A DNA stretch of 60,078 nt, taken from positions 1 to 60,078 of the forward strand of contig JAJDDC010000027.1 of NCBI GenBank assembly GCA_029260515.1. Direction: 5' to 3'. Under the pieces are notes generated by a model. It had not been told where the DNA came from. It ran no database searches and saw nothing but the letters and a program-made list of their open reading frames with translations. The position numbers were made by a program, and so were the translations under genes. How positions within the stretch are numbered: the stretch's first letter is position 1; each line of letters starts with the position of its first letter. This stretch comes from Phycisphaerales bacterium. GTDB taxonomy: Bacteria > Planctomycetota > Phycisphaerae > Phycisphaerales > UBA1924. This document shows, in pieces, positions 50,636-59,284 of the stretch.

Positions 50636-53600
50636 TCAGGCGGCGGACCCGGTCTGGGTCTCGTCCTCGTCTTCTTCCTCGTATTCCTCTTCCTCGCACT
50701 CGTCCTCGAGGATCGGGTTCCCGTCCTCGTCGAGGGGGTTGCCGTCCTTGTCGCACGGGTTGCCGTCCTCATCGACGTACTCGTACTCGTACTCCTCGTC
50801 GCCCTCTTCCTCTTCGCCCGCTTCGGCCTCGTCGGACGCCTCGGGGTCCTCCTCCTCGTCTTCCTCCTCTTCGGCGTCCACCTCGACGGCGTCCTCCTCT
50901 TCGTACTCCTCTTCCTCTTCGCCGTCTTCCTCAGCCTCGGCCTCGACGCCGTCCTCCAACTCGTCCTCCTCGTCCGAGTCCGCGACGAACGGCGCCTCCT
51001 CCTCGTCACCCTCCAGGGCGCCATCGCCGTCCTCGAACAGCGCCGTCTGGTCCGGGTCCTCGCCCTGCATCCGGGCCAGCTCCTGCTCGTGGAACGCCTT
51101 CATCGCGTCCCACTCGTCGATCGTGATCATCACGTCACGCGCCACCGACCCCTTGTGATCCGAGATGATCCCCGCGATCCCCATCAGGTCGATCAACCGG
51201 CTCGCCCGCGTGTACCCGATCGCCAGCCGGCGCTGCAGCAGGCTCACGCTCCCCCGCTTGGTCTCGAGCACGATCTCGACCGCACGGTCGAACATCGGGT
51301 CTTCCTGGGCCGCGGCCAGCGACGCCGACGAGTGGTTCTCGCTCTCGTAGATCTTCTGCTCGTCCGCGTTGCCCCCGCGCATCTGCACCAGCTGCCGCTC
51401 GAAGCTCGGCGACGCGATCTCCTTGAGGAACTTCACGCCCCGCCTGATCTCCTTGTCGTCAACCAGCGTCCCCTGCGCACGCGTCAGCTTGTGGCTCGAA
51501 GGCGACAGGTACAGCATGTCGCCCATGCCCAGCAAGAGCTCCCCGCCCTTCTGGTCCAAGACGATCCGCGAGTCCATACCCGACGCGACCTTAAAAGCAA
51601 TTCGGCACGGCATGTTCGACTTGATCAGCCCCGTGACGACATTGGCCTGCGGCCGCTGCGTCGCCAGGATCAGGTGGATCCCCACCGCGCGTGCCTTCTG
51701 TGCGATGCGGATGATCGACCCCTCGACCTCCTTGTTGGTCATGATCAGGTCGGCCAGCTCGTCGATGATGAAGACCATGTAGGGCAGCTTGCGGGGCGTC
51801 CGCGCCCCCTGCTCCTCGGTCTCGATCCCCAGGCGCTCCTTGAGCTCGTCCCAGTCCAGCTCGTTGTACGCCGCGATGTCCCGTACGCCCGCGTCCGCGA
51901 GCAGCTCGTACCGCTCGTCCATCTTCGTGACGGCCCACTCCAGGATCGCCGCGGCCTTGGACATCTCTGTGACCACCGGGCACATCAGGTGCGGGATGTC
52001 CCGGAACTGGCTCATCTCGACCATCTTCGGATCGACCAGGACCAGCTTCAGCTCGTTGGGCTTCTTCGTGTACAGGAACCCCATGATGATCGTGTTCATG
52101 CAGACCGACTTGCCCGAGCCGGTCGTGCCCGCGATCAGCATGTGCGGCATCTTCGTCAGGTCCCCGATCAGCGGGTCCCCCGACGCGTCCTTGCCCAGGA
52201 ACATCGGGAGCTTCATCTTCGCGAACCGCTCCCGGTTGCTCATCAGCTCCTTGAGCCGCACCTTCTCCTTGGTCAGGTTGGGCACCTCGATGCCGATCGT
52301 GTCCCGCCCCTCCATGTTCGAGACAATCCGGATGTTCACCGCCTTGAGCTGGCGGGCCAGATCGCTGCTGATGGCGTTGATCGCCGCGACCTTCGTCCCC
52401 GGCGCCAGCTTCACGTGGTACAGCGTGATGACAGGCCCGGACTCGATGTCCACGACCTCGCCGTCGATCTTGTACTGACGCAGCGCCGCCTCGAGCGCCT
52501 CGGCCTGCTCGCGCACGACCTCCTCGAGCCGCTCGTCGAAGTCCTCCTCCGGGTCCTCGAGCAGGTCCAGCCCTGGGAACTTGTACCCCTCCAGCTCCGC
52601 CATGTTCTGCAGCTCGCTCAGGTCCTCTTCGGTCGCGATCTGGCGGTTGCTCCCGCTGAAACGCAGGGGCAGCTTCGAGATCTTCTCACGCAGCGCGTCC
52701 TGGTCGAAGACCTGCGGCGCCCCCGGCAGCCCGTCGTCGTCCTCGTCCTCATCGACGTACTCGTACCCGTCGTCCTCTTCGTCCTCGTCCTCGTACTCGT
52801 ACCCGTCCTCCTCCTCGTACTCCTCGTCATCGTCCTCGACCTCCGCCGGCGTGGGGACGACGCGGACCCGGGCCTTGCTCGCCCGCTTGACCTCCCGCTC
52901 GTCGATCTCCACAGGCTCGTCGATGTCGTTGAGTCGGACGCGTGTCTTGCGGGGCTTCTTGAGCGCGCCGGACACCCAGCCGAAGACGCCGCCCGACGCC
53001 CGGGCGACCCCGCCCGCGGCCCGCCCGCCGACCTCCGCCGCCGCCCTTGTCCCGTGCGCCGCAGGCACCATCACCCGGTACAGCGCGATCGGCGCCCGCC
53101 ACAGCAGCGTGTCGCACGCCACCACCAGCCCGACCCCGACCAGCAGCAGCATCCACAGCACCGTCCCGCCCACCGCGAACCGCGGGACCAGCTCGCCCAC
53201 GATGACCTCGCCGGACATCCCACCGGCCCCGAGGTTCGCCATCGCCCCCCAGACGGGCCACGCCAGCTCCGCCAGCCCGGCCCCCGCCGCCGTCAGCATC
53301 ACCACCCCGACCAGTCGCACCAGCCCGTGCCCGGTCGGGATCCGGGCCGCCGTCAGCGCCAGCCCCGCCGCCCCGAAGAGCATGGGCACGAGCACCCCGA
53401 GGCCCAGCACCTTGAGCGTGTGGTACGCGACCACCGCCCCGGTCGGCCCGCACCAGTTCGCCGTCGGGTTCGCATGCGGGAAGACCACATGACTCGGGGC
53501 GTCAGCCGGCGAGAAGCTCACCAGCGAGCACGCCAGGAACGCCCACGCCCCCAGGCACGCGATCCACACGAGGCTCCAGCCGACACTGCGCTGTGCGCGA

Positions 53601-53665
53601 TCGGCGTCCGAGCCCCCGGTCACCCGGTACCCACGTCCCTTGCCGGCTTTTTTCTTCGACGCCAT
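50636..53665 (-). CDS. ftsK: DNA translocase FtsK/SpoIIIE with long acidic tail
   Basis: Septal motor that pumps chromosome ends apart and helps resolve dimers. 1009 aa. Four membrane helices at about 25-190, an acidic linker (about 250-330), and the alpha/beta motor with Walker A GTTGSGKSVCMN and Walker B VFIIDELADL. The gamma winged-helix domain (ETKRGSVSLLQRRLAIGYTR) follows at about 800-862. After it come 146 residues (864-1009) that are mostly Glu/Asp, with three DGNP units. No known FtsK that I recall has a tail after gamma. The start is ATG 53665; an in-frame TTG at 53689 is possible. Confidence 0.94.
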   Translation of the reverse strand: MASKKKAGKGRGYRVTGGSDADRAQRSVGWSLVWIACLGAWAFLACSLVSFSPADAPSHVVFPHANPTANWCGPTGAVVAYHTLKVLGLGVLVPMLFGAAGLALTAARIPTGHGLVRLVGVVMLTAAGAGLAELAWPVWGAMANLGAGGMSGEVIVGELVPRFAVGGTVLWMLLLVGVGLVVACDTLLWRAPIALYRVMVPAAHGTRAAAEVGGRAAGGVARASGGVFGWVSGALKKPRKTRVRLNDIDEPVEIDEREVKRASKARVRVVPTPAEVEDDDEEYEEEDGYEYEDEDEEDDGYEYVDEDEDDDGLPGAPQVFDQDALREKISKLPLRFSGSNRQIATEEDLSELQNMAELEGYKFPGLDLLEDPEEDFDERLEEVVREQAEALEAALRQYKIDGEVVDIESGPVITLYHVKLAPGTKVAAINAISSDLARQLKAVNIRIVSNMEGRDTIGIEVPNLTKEKVRLKELMSNRERFAKMKLPMFLGKDASGDPLIGDLTKMPHMLIAGTTGSGKSVCMNTIIMGFLYTKKPNELKLVLVDPKMVEMSQFRDIPHLMCPVVTEMSKAAAILEWAVTKMDERYELLADAGVRDIAAYNELDWDELKERLGIETEEQGARTPRKLPYMVFIIDELADLIMTNKEVEGSIIRIAQKARAVGIHLILATQRPQANVVTGLIKSNMPCRIAFKVASGMDSRIVLDQKGGELLLGMGDMLYLSPSSHKLTRAQGTLVDDKEIRRGVKFLKEIASPSFERQLVQMRGGNADEQKIYESENHSSASLAAAQEDPMFDRAVEIVLETKRGSVSLLQRRLAIGYTRASRLIDLMGIAGIISDHKGSVARDVMITIDEWDAMKAFHEQELARMQGEDPDQTALFEDGDGALEGDEEEAPFVADSDEEDELEDGVEAEAEEDGEEEEEYEEEDAVEVDAEEEEDEEEDPEASDEAEAGEEEEGDEEYEYEYVDEDGNPCDKDGNPLDEDGNPILEDECEEEEYEEEDEDETQTGSAA

Positions 53666-53746
53666 CTCGGATCTGGCTATCGGCCCCAACCGCTCCAGAA
53701 TCCCAGAATCCGCCCCTGCCGCGGGCCCAACCGGCCCCAGACGCGC

Positions 53747-55408
53747 TCAGGCCGCGTCCACACCCGCCCGCCCGTCCACCACCCGCCGGATCTTCAGGGG
53801 GTTCGCGTCGTGCAGCTCGGCCGGCAGCACCCCCTCGGGCGCGTCCTGGTAGCACACCCGCCGCGCCCACCGCTCGATCGCCTGAGGGCCCGCGCCGGTC
53901 GTCGAGGGCATCGTCCCCGAGGGGTACGGCCCGCCGTGCATCATCGACGCACAAACCTCCACGCCCGTCGGCGCCCCGTTGAACACGATCCGCCCCACCC
54001 GGCGCTCCAGGATCTCGACCAGGCGCCCCACCAGCGCCTCCTCGCCCCGCGCGTGCCACACAGTCCCCGTCAGCGACCCCATCACCGCCGACGCCCCGTC
54101 CTCGAGATCCTCGAACCGGTCGCACTCGACGATCACCGCCGACGCCCCGAACGTCTCGGCGTGCAGCGCCGGGGTGTGCAGGAATGTGCGCAGCTTGGTC
54201 GTAAACAGGCACGGCGCCCCGACGGCCGGCCGCTCCCGGTCGTCTTGTGCGCCACGCCCCTCGGGCACGCTCCCGCCCCGCACGCTCACGCCCGGGATGT
54301 CCGAGACCGCCCGCAGCCGCCGGGCGTACTCGTCGCCGGTCCGCCTGCCCACCATCGTCTCGGGCATCTTCTCGCGCAGCTTCGAGGCCACCGACCGGGC
54401 GAACCGCTCGGACGAATCGCCCCGCACCACGAAGATCAGCCCCGGGCAGGTGCACATCTGGCCCACCGAGTTGCTCAGGCTGCCGGCGATCCGCTCGCCG
54501 ATCCGCTCGGCGTCCTTCTCCAACGCCCCAGGCAGCAGGAACACAGGGTTTGTCGAGCCCATCTGCGCGAAGACCGGGATCGGGTCGTCCCGCCCCTCGC
54601 GGGCCAGATCCGCCAGGGCGATCCCGCCACGCGTCGAGCCTGTGAACCCGACCGCCCGGATCGAGGGGTGGACGACCAGCCGCCGCCCGACCTCGTGGTC
54701 GTGCGCGCCCCCCGCGTGCAAGAACGAGTACGCCCCCGGGTGCATCCCCGTCTGCTCGACCGCGTCACAGACCGCCCGCGCGACCAGCTCGCCCACGCCC
54801 GGGTGCATCGGGTGCCCCTTGACGACCGCCGGGCACCCCGCGGCCAGTGCGCTCGCGACGTCGCCCCCCGCGCTCGACGAGGCGAGCGGGAACCCGCACG
54901 TCCCGAAGACCGCGACCGGGCCCAGCGGGCGCAGCATCGAGCGGATGTCTGCTTTCGGGAACGGGCGCCTGGACGTGTCGCCCCGGTCGATCGACGCGCG
55001 GACCCACGAGCCCTCGCCCGCGGCCCGCGCGAACAGCGCCAGCGTCGAGGTCGTCCGGTCTCGCTCGGCGCGCAATCTCGCCGCGCTCAGCCCCGTCTCG
55101 CGCACGCCGACTTCGATCAGCGCCTGGCCCAGGTCGTTGATCGCGCCCGCGATCCGGTCCAGCAGGCGTGCCCGTTCCTGGCATGTCACCTTGCACAGGT
55201 CGTGGAACGCGTCCCACGCCTGCTCGCACGCCTCCTCGATATCGCTCTCGCTCGCGGCCTGGTAGCCCCGGTCGATATCACGCCCCGTGCTCGGATCCAG
55301 CGCGCGGAATACCGCCGCCGATGGCTGGGTCGAGACCGCCCGACCACCCACGATCGAGCGTCCCCGCACCATCTCCATCGCCTTCGCCAGGCCAACCCGC
55401 TTGGTCAT
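53747..55408 (-). CDS. Aldehyde dehydrogenase, 2-ketoglutaric semialdehyde-type, general base altered
   Basis: 553 aa. Match to NADP-type ketoglutarate-semialdehyde dehydrogenases of sugar-acid and hydroxyproline breakdown: PLGPVAVFGTCGFPLASSSAGGDVASALAAG, VKGHPMHPG, GFTGSTRGG. The nucleophile Cys319 is kept (GQMCTCPG). The general base Glu of the family motif PVFAEM reads PVFAQM, Gln282. C-terminal LPAELHDANPLKIRRVVDG is canonical. GGAGG precedes ATG 55408. Upstream of ftsK by 81 bp, same direction. Either a variant with another base or an inactive homologue. Confidence 0.85.
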   Translation of the reverse strand: MTKRVGLAKAMEMVRGRSIVGGRAVSTQPSAAVFRALDPSTGRDIDRGYQAASESDIEEACEQAWDAFHDLCKVTCQERARLLDRIAGAINDLGQALIEVGVRETGLSAARLRAERDRTTSTLALFARAAGEGSWVRASIDRGDTSRRPFPKADIRSMLRPLGPVAVFGTCGFPLASSSAGGDVASALAAGCPAVVKGHPMHPGVGELVARAVCDAVEQTGMHPGAYSFLHAGGAHDHEVGRRLVVHPSIRAVGFTGSTRGGIALADLAREGRDDPIPVFAQMGSTNPVFLLPGALEKDAERIGERIAGSLSNSVGQMCTCPGLIFVVRGDSSERFARSVASKLREKMPETMVGRRTGDEYARRLRAVSDIPGVSVRGGSVPEGRGAQDDRERPAVGAPCLFTTKLRTFLHTPALHAETFGASAVIVECDRFEDLEDGASAVMGSLTGTVWHARGEEALVGRLVEILERRVGRIVFNGAPTGVEVCASMMHGGPYPSGTMPSTTGAGPQAIERWARRVCYQDAPEGVLPAELHDANPLKIRRVVDGRAGVDAA

Positions 55409-55513
55409 CGGAAAACCTCCGCTCCGGGGCCAGGATCGGCCGATCCCGGGCCCCGCTTCCGCCCCCCCCACCAGCCTGGCAAAAACATGTGTGTTCGGGG
55501 CCCGTTTGTTCGG

Positions 55514-55519
55514 TATACT
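55514..55519 (+). promoter_or_regulatory. -10 element, leaderless start of the comM-like gene
   Basis: TATACT, 8 nt before the ATG at 55528. The strongest -10 in the window; transcription would start within 1-2 nt of the ATG. No Shine-Dalgarno and no clear -35. Confidence 0.6.
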
Positions 55520-55527
55520 TTCGTCTT

Positions 55528-57051
55528 ATGCCCGCCCGTGTTCGGTCATACCTGCTCGTCGGCGTCGAGGCCCGTCCGTGCGAGATCGAGGTGGACCTCG
55601 ACGACACCTCCCTCGAACGCCAGACCATCGTGGGGCTCCCGGACACCGCCGTCCGCGAATCGCTCGAGCGGGTCCGGTCCGCGATGGGCAACGCGGGGTA
55701 TCCCTTCCCGCGGGGCAAGACGGTCATCAACCTCGCGCCCGCCGACGTGAGGAAAGAGGGCCCGATCTACGACCTGCCCATCGCCGTGGCACTGCTCATC
55801 GCCCAAGGCGTGATCCGCGCCGAGCGCACAGGGCTGGACCTGCGGAGGGCGGTGTTCGCGGGCGAGCTGGCGCTCGATGGGCGCGTCCGCCCGGTTAAGG
55901 GCGCGATCGCGGCGGCCGACGGCGCCCGCGCCGACGGCATGTCCGCCTTCGTCGTCCCCGCCGACAACGCGGGCGAGGCCGCGGTCGTCGAGGGCATCAG
56001 CGTCTTCGGCGTCCGCTCGCTCGAAGAGGTCGTCGGGCTGCTCGCGGGCGACCTGGACCCCGAGCCGCACCCGCCCCCGGACGTGGGAAAGCTGCTCCGC
56101 GAGTCGCCCGCGCCTGTGGACTTCGCCGAGATCCGGGGACAAGAAGGCGTCAAGCGCGCGATCGTGGTCGCCGCCGCCGGCTCGCACAACCTGCTCATGC
56201 TCGGCCCCGCCGGCTCGGGCAAGACGATGATGGCCAAGGCGCTGCCGGGCGTGCTCCCGCCCCTGAACGCGGACGAGGCCATCGAAGTGACTCGCATTTA
56301 TTCGGCCGCGGGCGCGCTGGCCCAGGGCCAGAGCCTGGTCACGTCCCGCCCCGTGCGCACGCCCCACCACACCGCGAGTTCGCCGGCGATCGTCGGGGGC
56401 GGGATCGTGCCCAGGGCGGGCGAGATTTCGCTGGCCCATCGGGGCGTGCTGTTCCTCGACGAGCTGCCCGAGTTCCCGCGCGACGTCCTCGAGACGCTCC
56501 GCCAGCCGATGGAGGACCACGTCGTCACCATCGCACGCGCGCACGGCAGCGTGCGATTCCCGGCCAGCTTCATGCTGGTGGCCGCGATGAACCCGACGCC
56601 CCGGGGCGACGTCGCGCCGGGCGAGGTGGGCAAGCGGGAGATGGCCCGGTACCTTTCCAGGCTTTCCGGCCCGCTGCTCGACCGGATCGACATCCACATC
56701 GAGGCGCCGGCGGTGCCCTGGAAGGAGCTGACCGGCCAGGCGAGCGGGACGAGCAGCGCGCAGATGCGCGCGCAGGTCGCCGGCGCGCGCACGACCGCGG
56801 CCTCCCGCCAGGGCCCGGGCATCCCCAACGCCCGCCTGCCCGGCAAGAAGCTCGACGAGCTGGCGCCGCTAGACGACGCGGCCCGGTCGCTGCTGGGTGA
56901 CGCGATCACCGGCCTGGGCCTGAGTGCGCGGGCGTACGACAAGATCCGGCGCGTGTCGCGGACGATCGCGGACCTGGCGGGCGCCGAGGCGATCAGTTCC
57001 GACCACGTCGCCGAGGCGGTGGGGTACCGGCTGCTGGATCGGCGTGTGTGA
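55528..57051 (+). CDS. ComM/YifB-family Mg-chelatase-like AAA+ ATPase
   Basis: 507 aa. N-terminal ChlI-type domain with IEVDLDDTSLERQTIVGLPDT and GKTVINLAPADVRKEGP, then the AAA+ core: Walker A MLGPAGSGKTMMAKAL, the RPVRTPHHTASSPAIVGGG loop, Walker B GVLFLDELPEF and sensor AAMNPTPRG. A C-terminal domain ends with ADLAGAEAISSDHVAEAVGYRLLDR. ComM acts as a hexameric helicase that extends branch migration in natural transformation. The window has no other competence genes. The very short leader is described above. Confidence 0.95.
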   Translation: MPARVRSYLLVGVEARPCEIEVDLDDTSLERQTIVGLPDTAVRESLERVRSAMGNAGYPFPRGKTVINLAPADVRKEGPIYDLPIAVALLIAQGVIRAERTGLDLRRAVFAGELALDGRVRPVKGAIAAADGARADGMSAFVVPADNAGEAAVVEGISVFGVRSLEEVVGLLAGDLDPEPHPPPDVGKLLRESPAPVDFAEIRGQEGVKRAIVVAAAGSHNLLMLGPAGSGKTMMAKALPGVLPPLNADEAIEVTRIYSAAGALAQGQSLVTSRPVRTPHHTASSPAIVGGGIVPRAGEISLAHRGVLFLDELPEFPRDVLETLRQPMEDHVVTIARAHGSVRFPASFMLVAAMNPTPRGDVAPGEVGKREMARYLSRLSGPLLDRIDIHIEAPAVPWKELTGQASGTSSAQMRAQVAGARTTAASRQGPGIPNARLPGKKLDELAPLDDAARSLLGDAITGLGLSARAYDKIRRVSRTIADLAGAEAISSDHVAEAVGYRLLDRRV

Positions 57052-57094
57052 ACAGGCGCGCCTGATCGGGCTTCGATAATCGGCTACTTCACAC
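57046..57094. terminator. Inverted repeats between the comM-like and TIR genes
   Basis: GTGTGAA (57046-57052, with the TGA stop) pairs with TTCACAC (57088-57094). A perfect palindrome CAGGCGCGCCTG lies at 57053-57064. No T-tract. Confidence 0.4.
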
Positions 57095-57130
57095 GAGCCC
57101 CCGGCATGGCGACGGCGAGCGGAGGGTGGT

Positions 57131-58135
57131 TCAGAGCGCCATCGGGTTGTGATTCCCGGAGTTTGTGACGAGCTCGGCAGTTGTCCGGAGTGCCAGTTCG
57201 AGACAGATCAGATCTGTCGGACCCATTCGGATGCGCCGCCGCTGCGCCTCTTCGATGCCCGAGACGAGCCGCAACCAGCACGTCTCCTCTCCGGTGAGTG
57301 CCCCGTCTGCTCCCTTTGGTTTTTCCCTGTAGAGTTTCACCAGAGTGTCCGTCGCGGGGTCCACCTCTTCGCCCTTGCTTGCCTGCAGAACGATGTTCTG
57401 GTCCATCGACGAGACGACGGAGATGAACGCACGGCATGTCACCCACAAGCTGCCGGTCACGTCTATCGGCAAGAGCAGGTTGAGGTAGCCATCGCTCGAC
57501 GTGACAGGCTGACCGTTTTCGAGCGGGACATACAAGATCCGGAGTCCGGACGCGGTCGGGATGAACTGCAGGCGGGCGAGTGACTTTGAGATGAAGAATG
57601 TAAGGCCGCCGATGTACATCGACGGTGCGGCGGGCTCGTCGTTGGTCGTCGCGGAACCCGCGTTTGTTGCGGCGGGCTCATTGAACACCGAGAAGAGCGT
57701 GTCGGACTCGTCGCTGTTTTCACGAAGGGCTGCGTGCGCCATGAGTTGTTGCACGCGGTTCAGGAGTCTCTTTATCTCTGGCTGAGTGGAGAGCCCGTCC
57801 CATCGTGCGAGGTCTACGTATTGATGGTTGCGGAACTCAAGCGGGATCCGCTTCTTCCCGAGGCTCCTGATGATGACGGGCACGAGTGTCTCGTTCTCTA
57901 CGCCGACTCGTGTCTCGGCCATCACCCATGGGCTCTCCACCGACAGCGGCGACCAAAGCGTCACCACGCTCGAGGCGGTCTCGACCATGTACTGGACCTC
58001 GCGCGACCAGTTCGCGCCTGGCTCGAGGTCTTCATTGTCGAGCCATGTCGTGAACCCTGCCTCACGGATGACCCTGGCGATACGGGCGGCCTTCTGGTGA
58101 TCCTCTCGGGTGTAGCTGACGAAGACGTGTGCCAT
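57131..58135 (-). CDS. TIR-domain protein with unrecognised C-terminal domain
   Basis: 334 aa. Residues 1-130 form a bacterial TIR domain: HVFVSYTRED, GFTTWLDNEDLEPGANW and SPLSVESPWVMAE, with Glu74 in the position of the NADase catalytic Glu. A linker (about 140-165) leads to a C-terminal region (about 170-334) of beta strands and a final helix; I recognise no domain there. Such proteins are often NAD-degrading effectors in phage defence. No partner genes (SMODS, Thoeris-type, nuclease) are beside it. Visibly less G+C-rich than its neighbours. CATAAT 7 nt before the ATG; no Shine-Dalgarno. The start at 58135 is fixed by the TIR strand. Confidence 0.78.
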   Translation of the reverse strand: MAHVFVSYTREDHQKAARIARVIREAGFTTWLDNEDLEPGANWSREVQYMVETASSVVTLWSPLSVESPWVMAETRVGVENETLVPVIIRSLGKKRIPLEFRNHQYVDLARWDGLSTQPEIKRLLNRVQQLMAHAALRENSDESDTLFSVFNEPAATNAGSATTNDEPAAPSMYIGGLTFFISKSLARLQFIPTASGLRILYVPLENGQPVTSSDGYLNLLLPIDVTGSLWVTCRAFISVVSSMDQNIVLQASKGEEVDPATDTLVKLYREKPKGADGALTGEETCWLRLVSGIEEAQRRRIRMGPTDLICLELALRTTAELVTNSGNHNPMAL

Positions 58136-58142
58136 TGAGCAG

Positions 58143-58148
58143 ATTATG
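58143..58148 (-). promoter_or_regulatory. Candidate -10 element, leaderless start of the TIR gene
   Basis: CATAAT (minus strand), 7 nt before the ATG at 58135. Confidence 0.35.
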
Positions 58149-58264
58149 CCCTTGTCTCGAGGTTGAAAGCGTCTTGCCGCCACGCCGCGGACGCCGGACC
58201 ATCAGCGCGGACCACTGCGCGGGGACGGCGGGAGAGATCGCTGCGGGATCGGTGTGTCTGCGCG

Positions 58265-59152
58265 CTAACCCCCCCCGAGCGGGGGTTCCCAGTGCTCCTC
58301 GTGCGGGACGTGGTCGTTGTTCCAGCGCCGACGCATCCGGGGATCGCGGCTGACCAGATCCTCGTACGAGACCCGCCGGGCGTGCCCGTCGGTGAAGAGG
58401 ACGACGGAGCCCTCGGCGTGGCGACGGCTCGGGAGGTCGTCGATGGGGTTGTTGTTCACAGCGATCTCGCGCGGGCTGACGGACATGTCGCTCACGCCGT
58501 CGGGCTCGGAGTCCATGATCGCGTACATGTTGGCGGGCTGGACGATCCGTGCCTCGCTGATCCCCCAGAGCTGCCTTTCTCTGGTGCGATAGTCGGCGGG
58601 CGCCGTCGGGTTGTCGGCGTGCCGCCCGAGCCCGAGGATCTGAACCTCGACGTCCGCGGCGTCGTCGAACGCCTGGACGCCCAGCTCGTTGTACCCGTAC
58701 GTGAAGAACTGGCGTGCGCGCAGCGGCATCTCGCCGGGGAGGAAGCCGAAGCGTTCGGTCTGCGTCTGCGCCTGCGGGTCGGTCCACACCCGGCTGCCCG
58801 TGGTGTCGAGCGTGAACTGCCAGTGGTAGTCCTCGAGTGCCGACGGGCAGTTGAACCCCTCGGTGTTCCGCTCATCGGAGAAGTTCTGGCGGATGAGCGA
58901 CGGCCAGACGTAGTAGAAGCGTGGTGTGCCGAGGACCTGGAAGTGGCCCGCGGGGAAATACCCGCCCTCATCGATCACGTACGTCCCGAGCCCGATGCCC
59001 TGCTGGCGGAGCTGCGAGCTGCACTTGATCGTCATCGCGGTCTTGCGCGCGGCGCCCAGCGCCGGCAGCAGGATCGCGATGAGCAGCGCGATGATGGCGA
59101 TGACGACCAGCAGCTCGATAAGCGTGAAGGCGCGTCGGCGAGGATCGTTCAT
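58265..59152 (-). CDS. Prepilin-like protein with H-X9-DG C-terminus
   Basis: 295 aa. Type IV/type II pseudopilin N-terminus: short basic leader MNDPRRR, then AFTLIELLVVIAIIALLIAI with the Glu5 of the mature protein. The C-terminal part has the planctomycete H-X9-DG motif (HAEGSVVLFTDGH). Such families are large in planctomycetes and their function is mostly unknown. GGAGAGAC precedes ATG 59152. Its neighbour at 59285 is a tandem paralogue. Both end in a Trp/Glu/His-rich tail (EEHWEPP, EEWWEPE). Confidence 0.9.
   Translation of the reverse strand: MNDPRRRAFTLIELLVVIAIIALLIAILLPALGAARKTAMTIKCSSQLRQQGIGLGTYVIDEGGYFPAGHFQVLGTPRFYYVWPSLIRQNFSDERNTEGFNCPSALEDYHWQFTLDTTGSRVWTDPQAQTQTERFGFLPGEMPLRARQFFTYGYNELGVQAFDDAADVEVQILGLGRHADNPTAPADYRTRERQLWGISEARIVQPANMYAIMDSEPDGVSDMSVSPREIAVNNNPIDDLPSRRHAEGSVVLFTDGHARRVSYEDLVSRDPRMRRRWNNDHVPHEEHWEPPLGGG
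58971..59100. repeat. 130-bp near-identical segment shared with 59949-60078
   Basis: The 5' parts of the two prepilin genes match with about four mismatches by eye. The rest of the genes differ much more. The second copy runs off the window edge, so the true repeat may be longer. Confidence 0.85.
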
Positions 59153-59284
59153 GGTCTCTCCCGCGTGTTCGGAGCCGGCGGGCGTGTGCGCCTGCCCGAG
59201 CCGAAGGCGCCCGGTCTTGGATCGCGTCATCGGCCCGTGGGTGTGCGCGTCGTCAACACGCTCTCATGATCAGACCATCGATGG

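Noticed and set aside
51089..55750. A 1553-codon open frame on the plus strand over ftsK and the dehydrogenase
   Set aside because: Antisense shadow: low-complexity Arg/Asp/Leu text that crosses three real genes.
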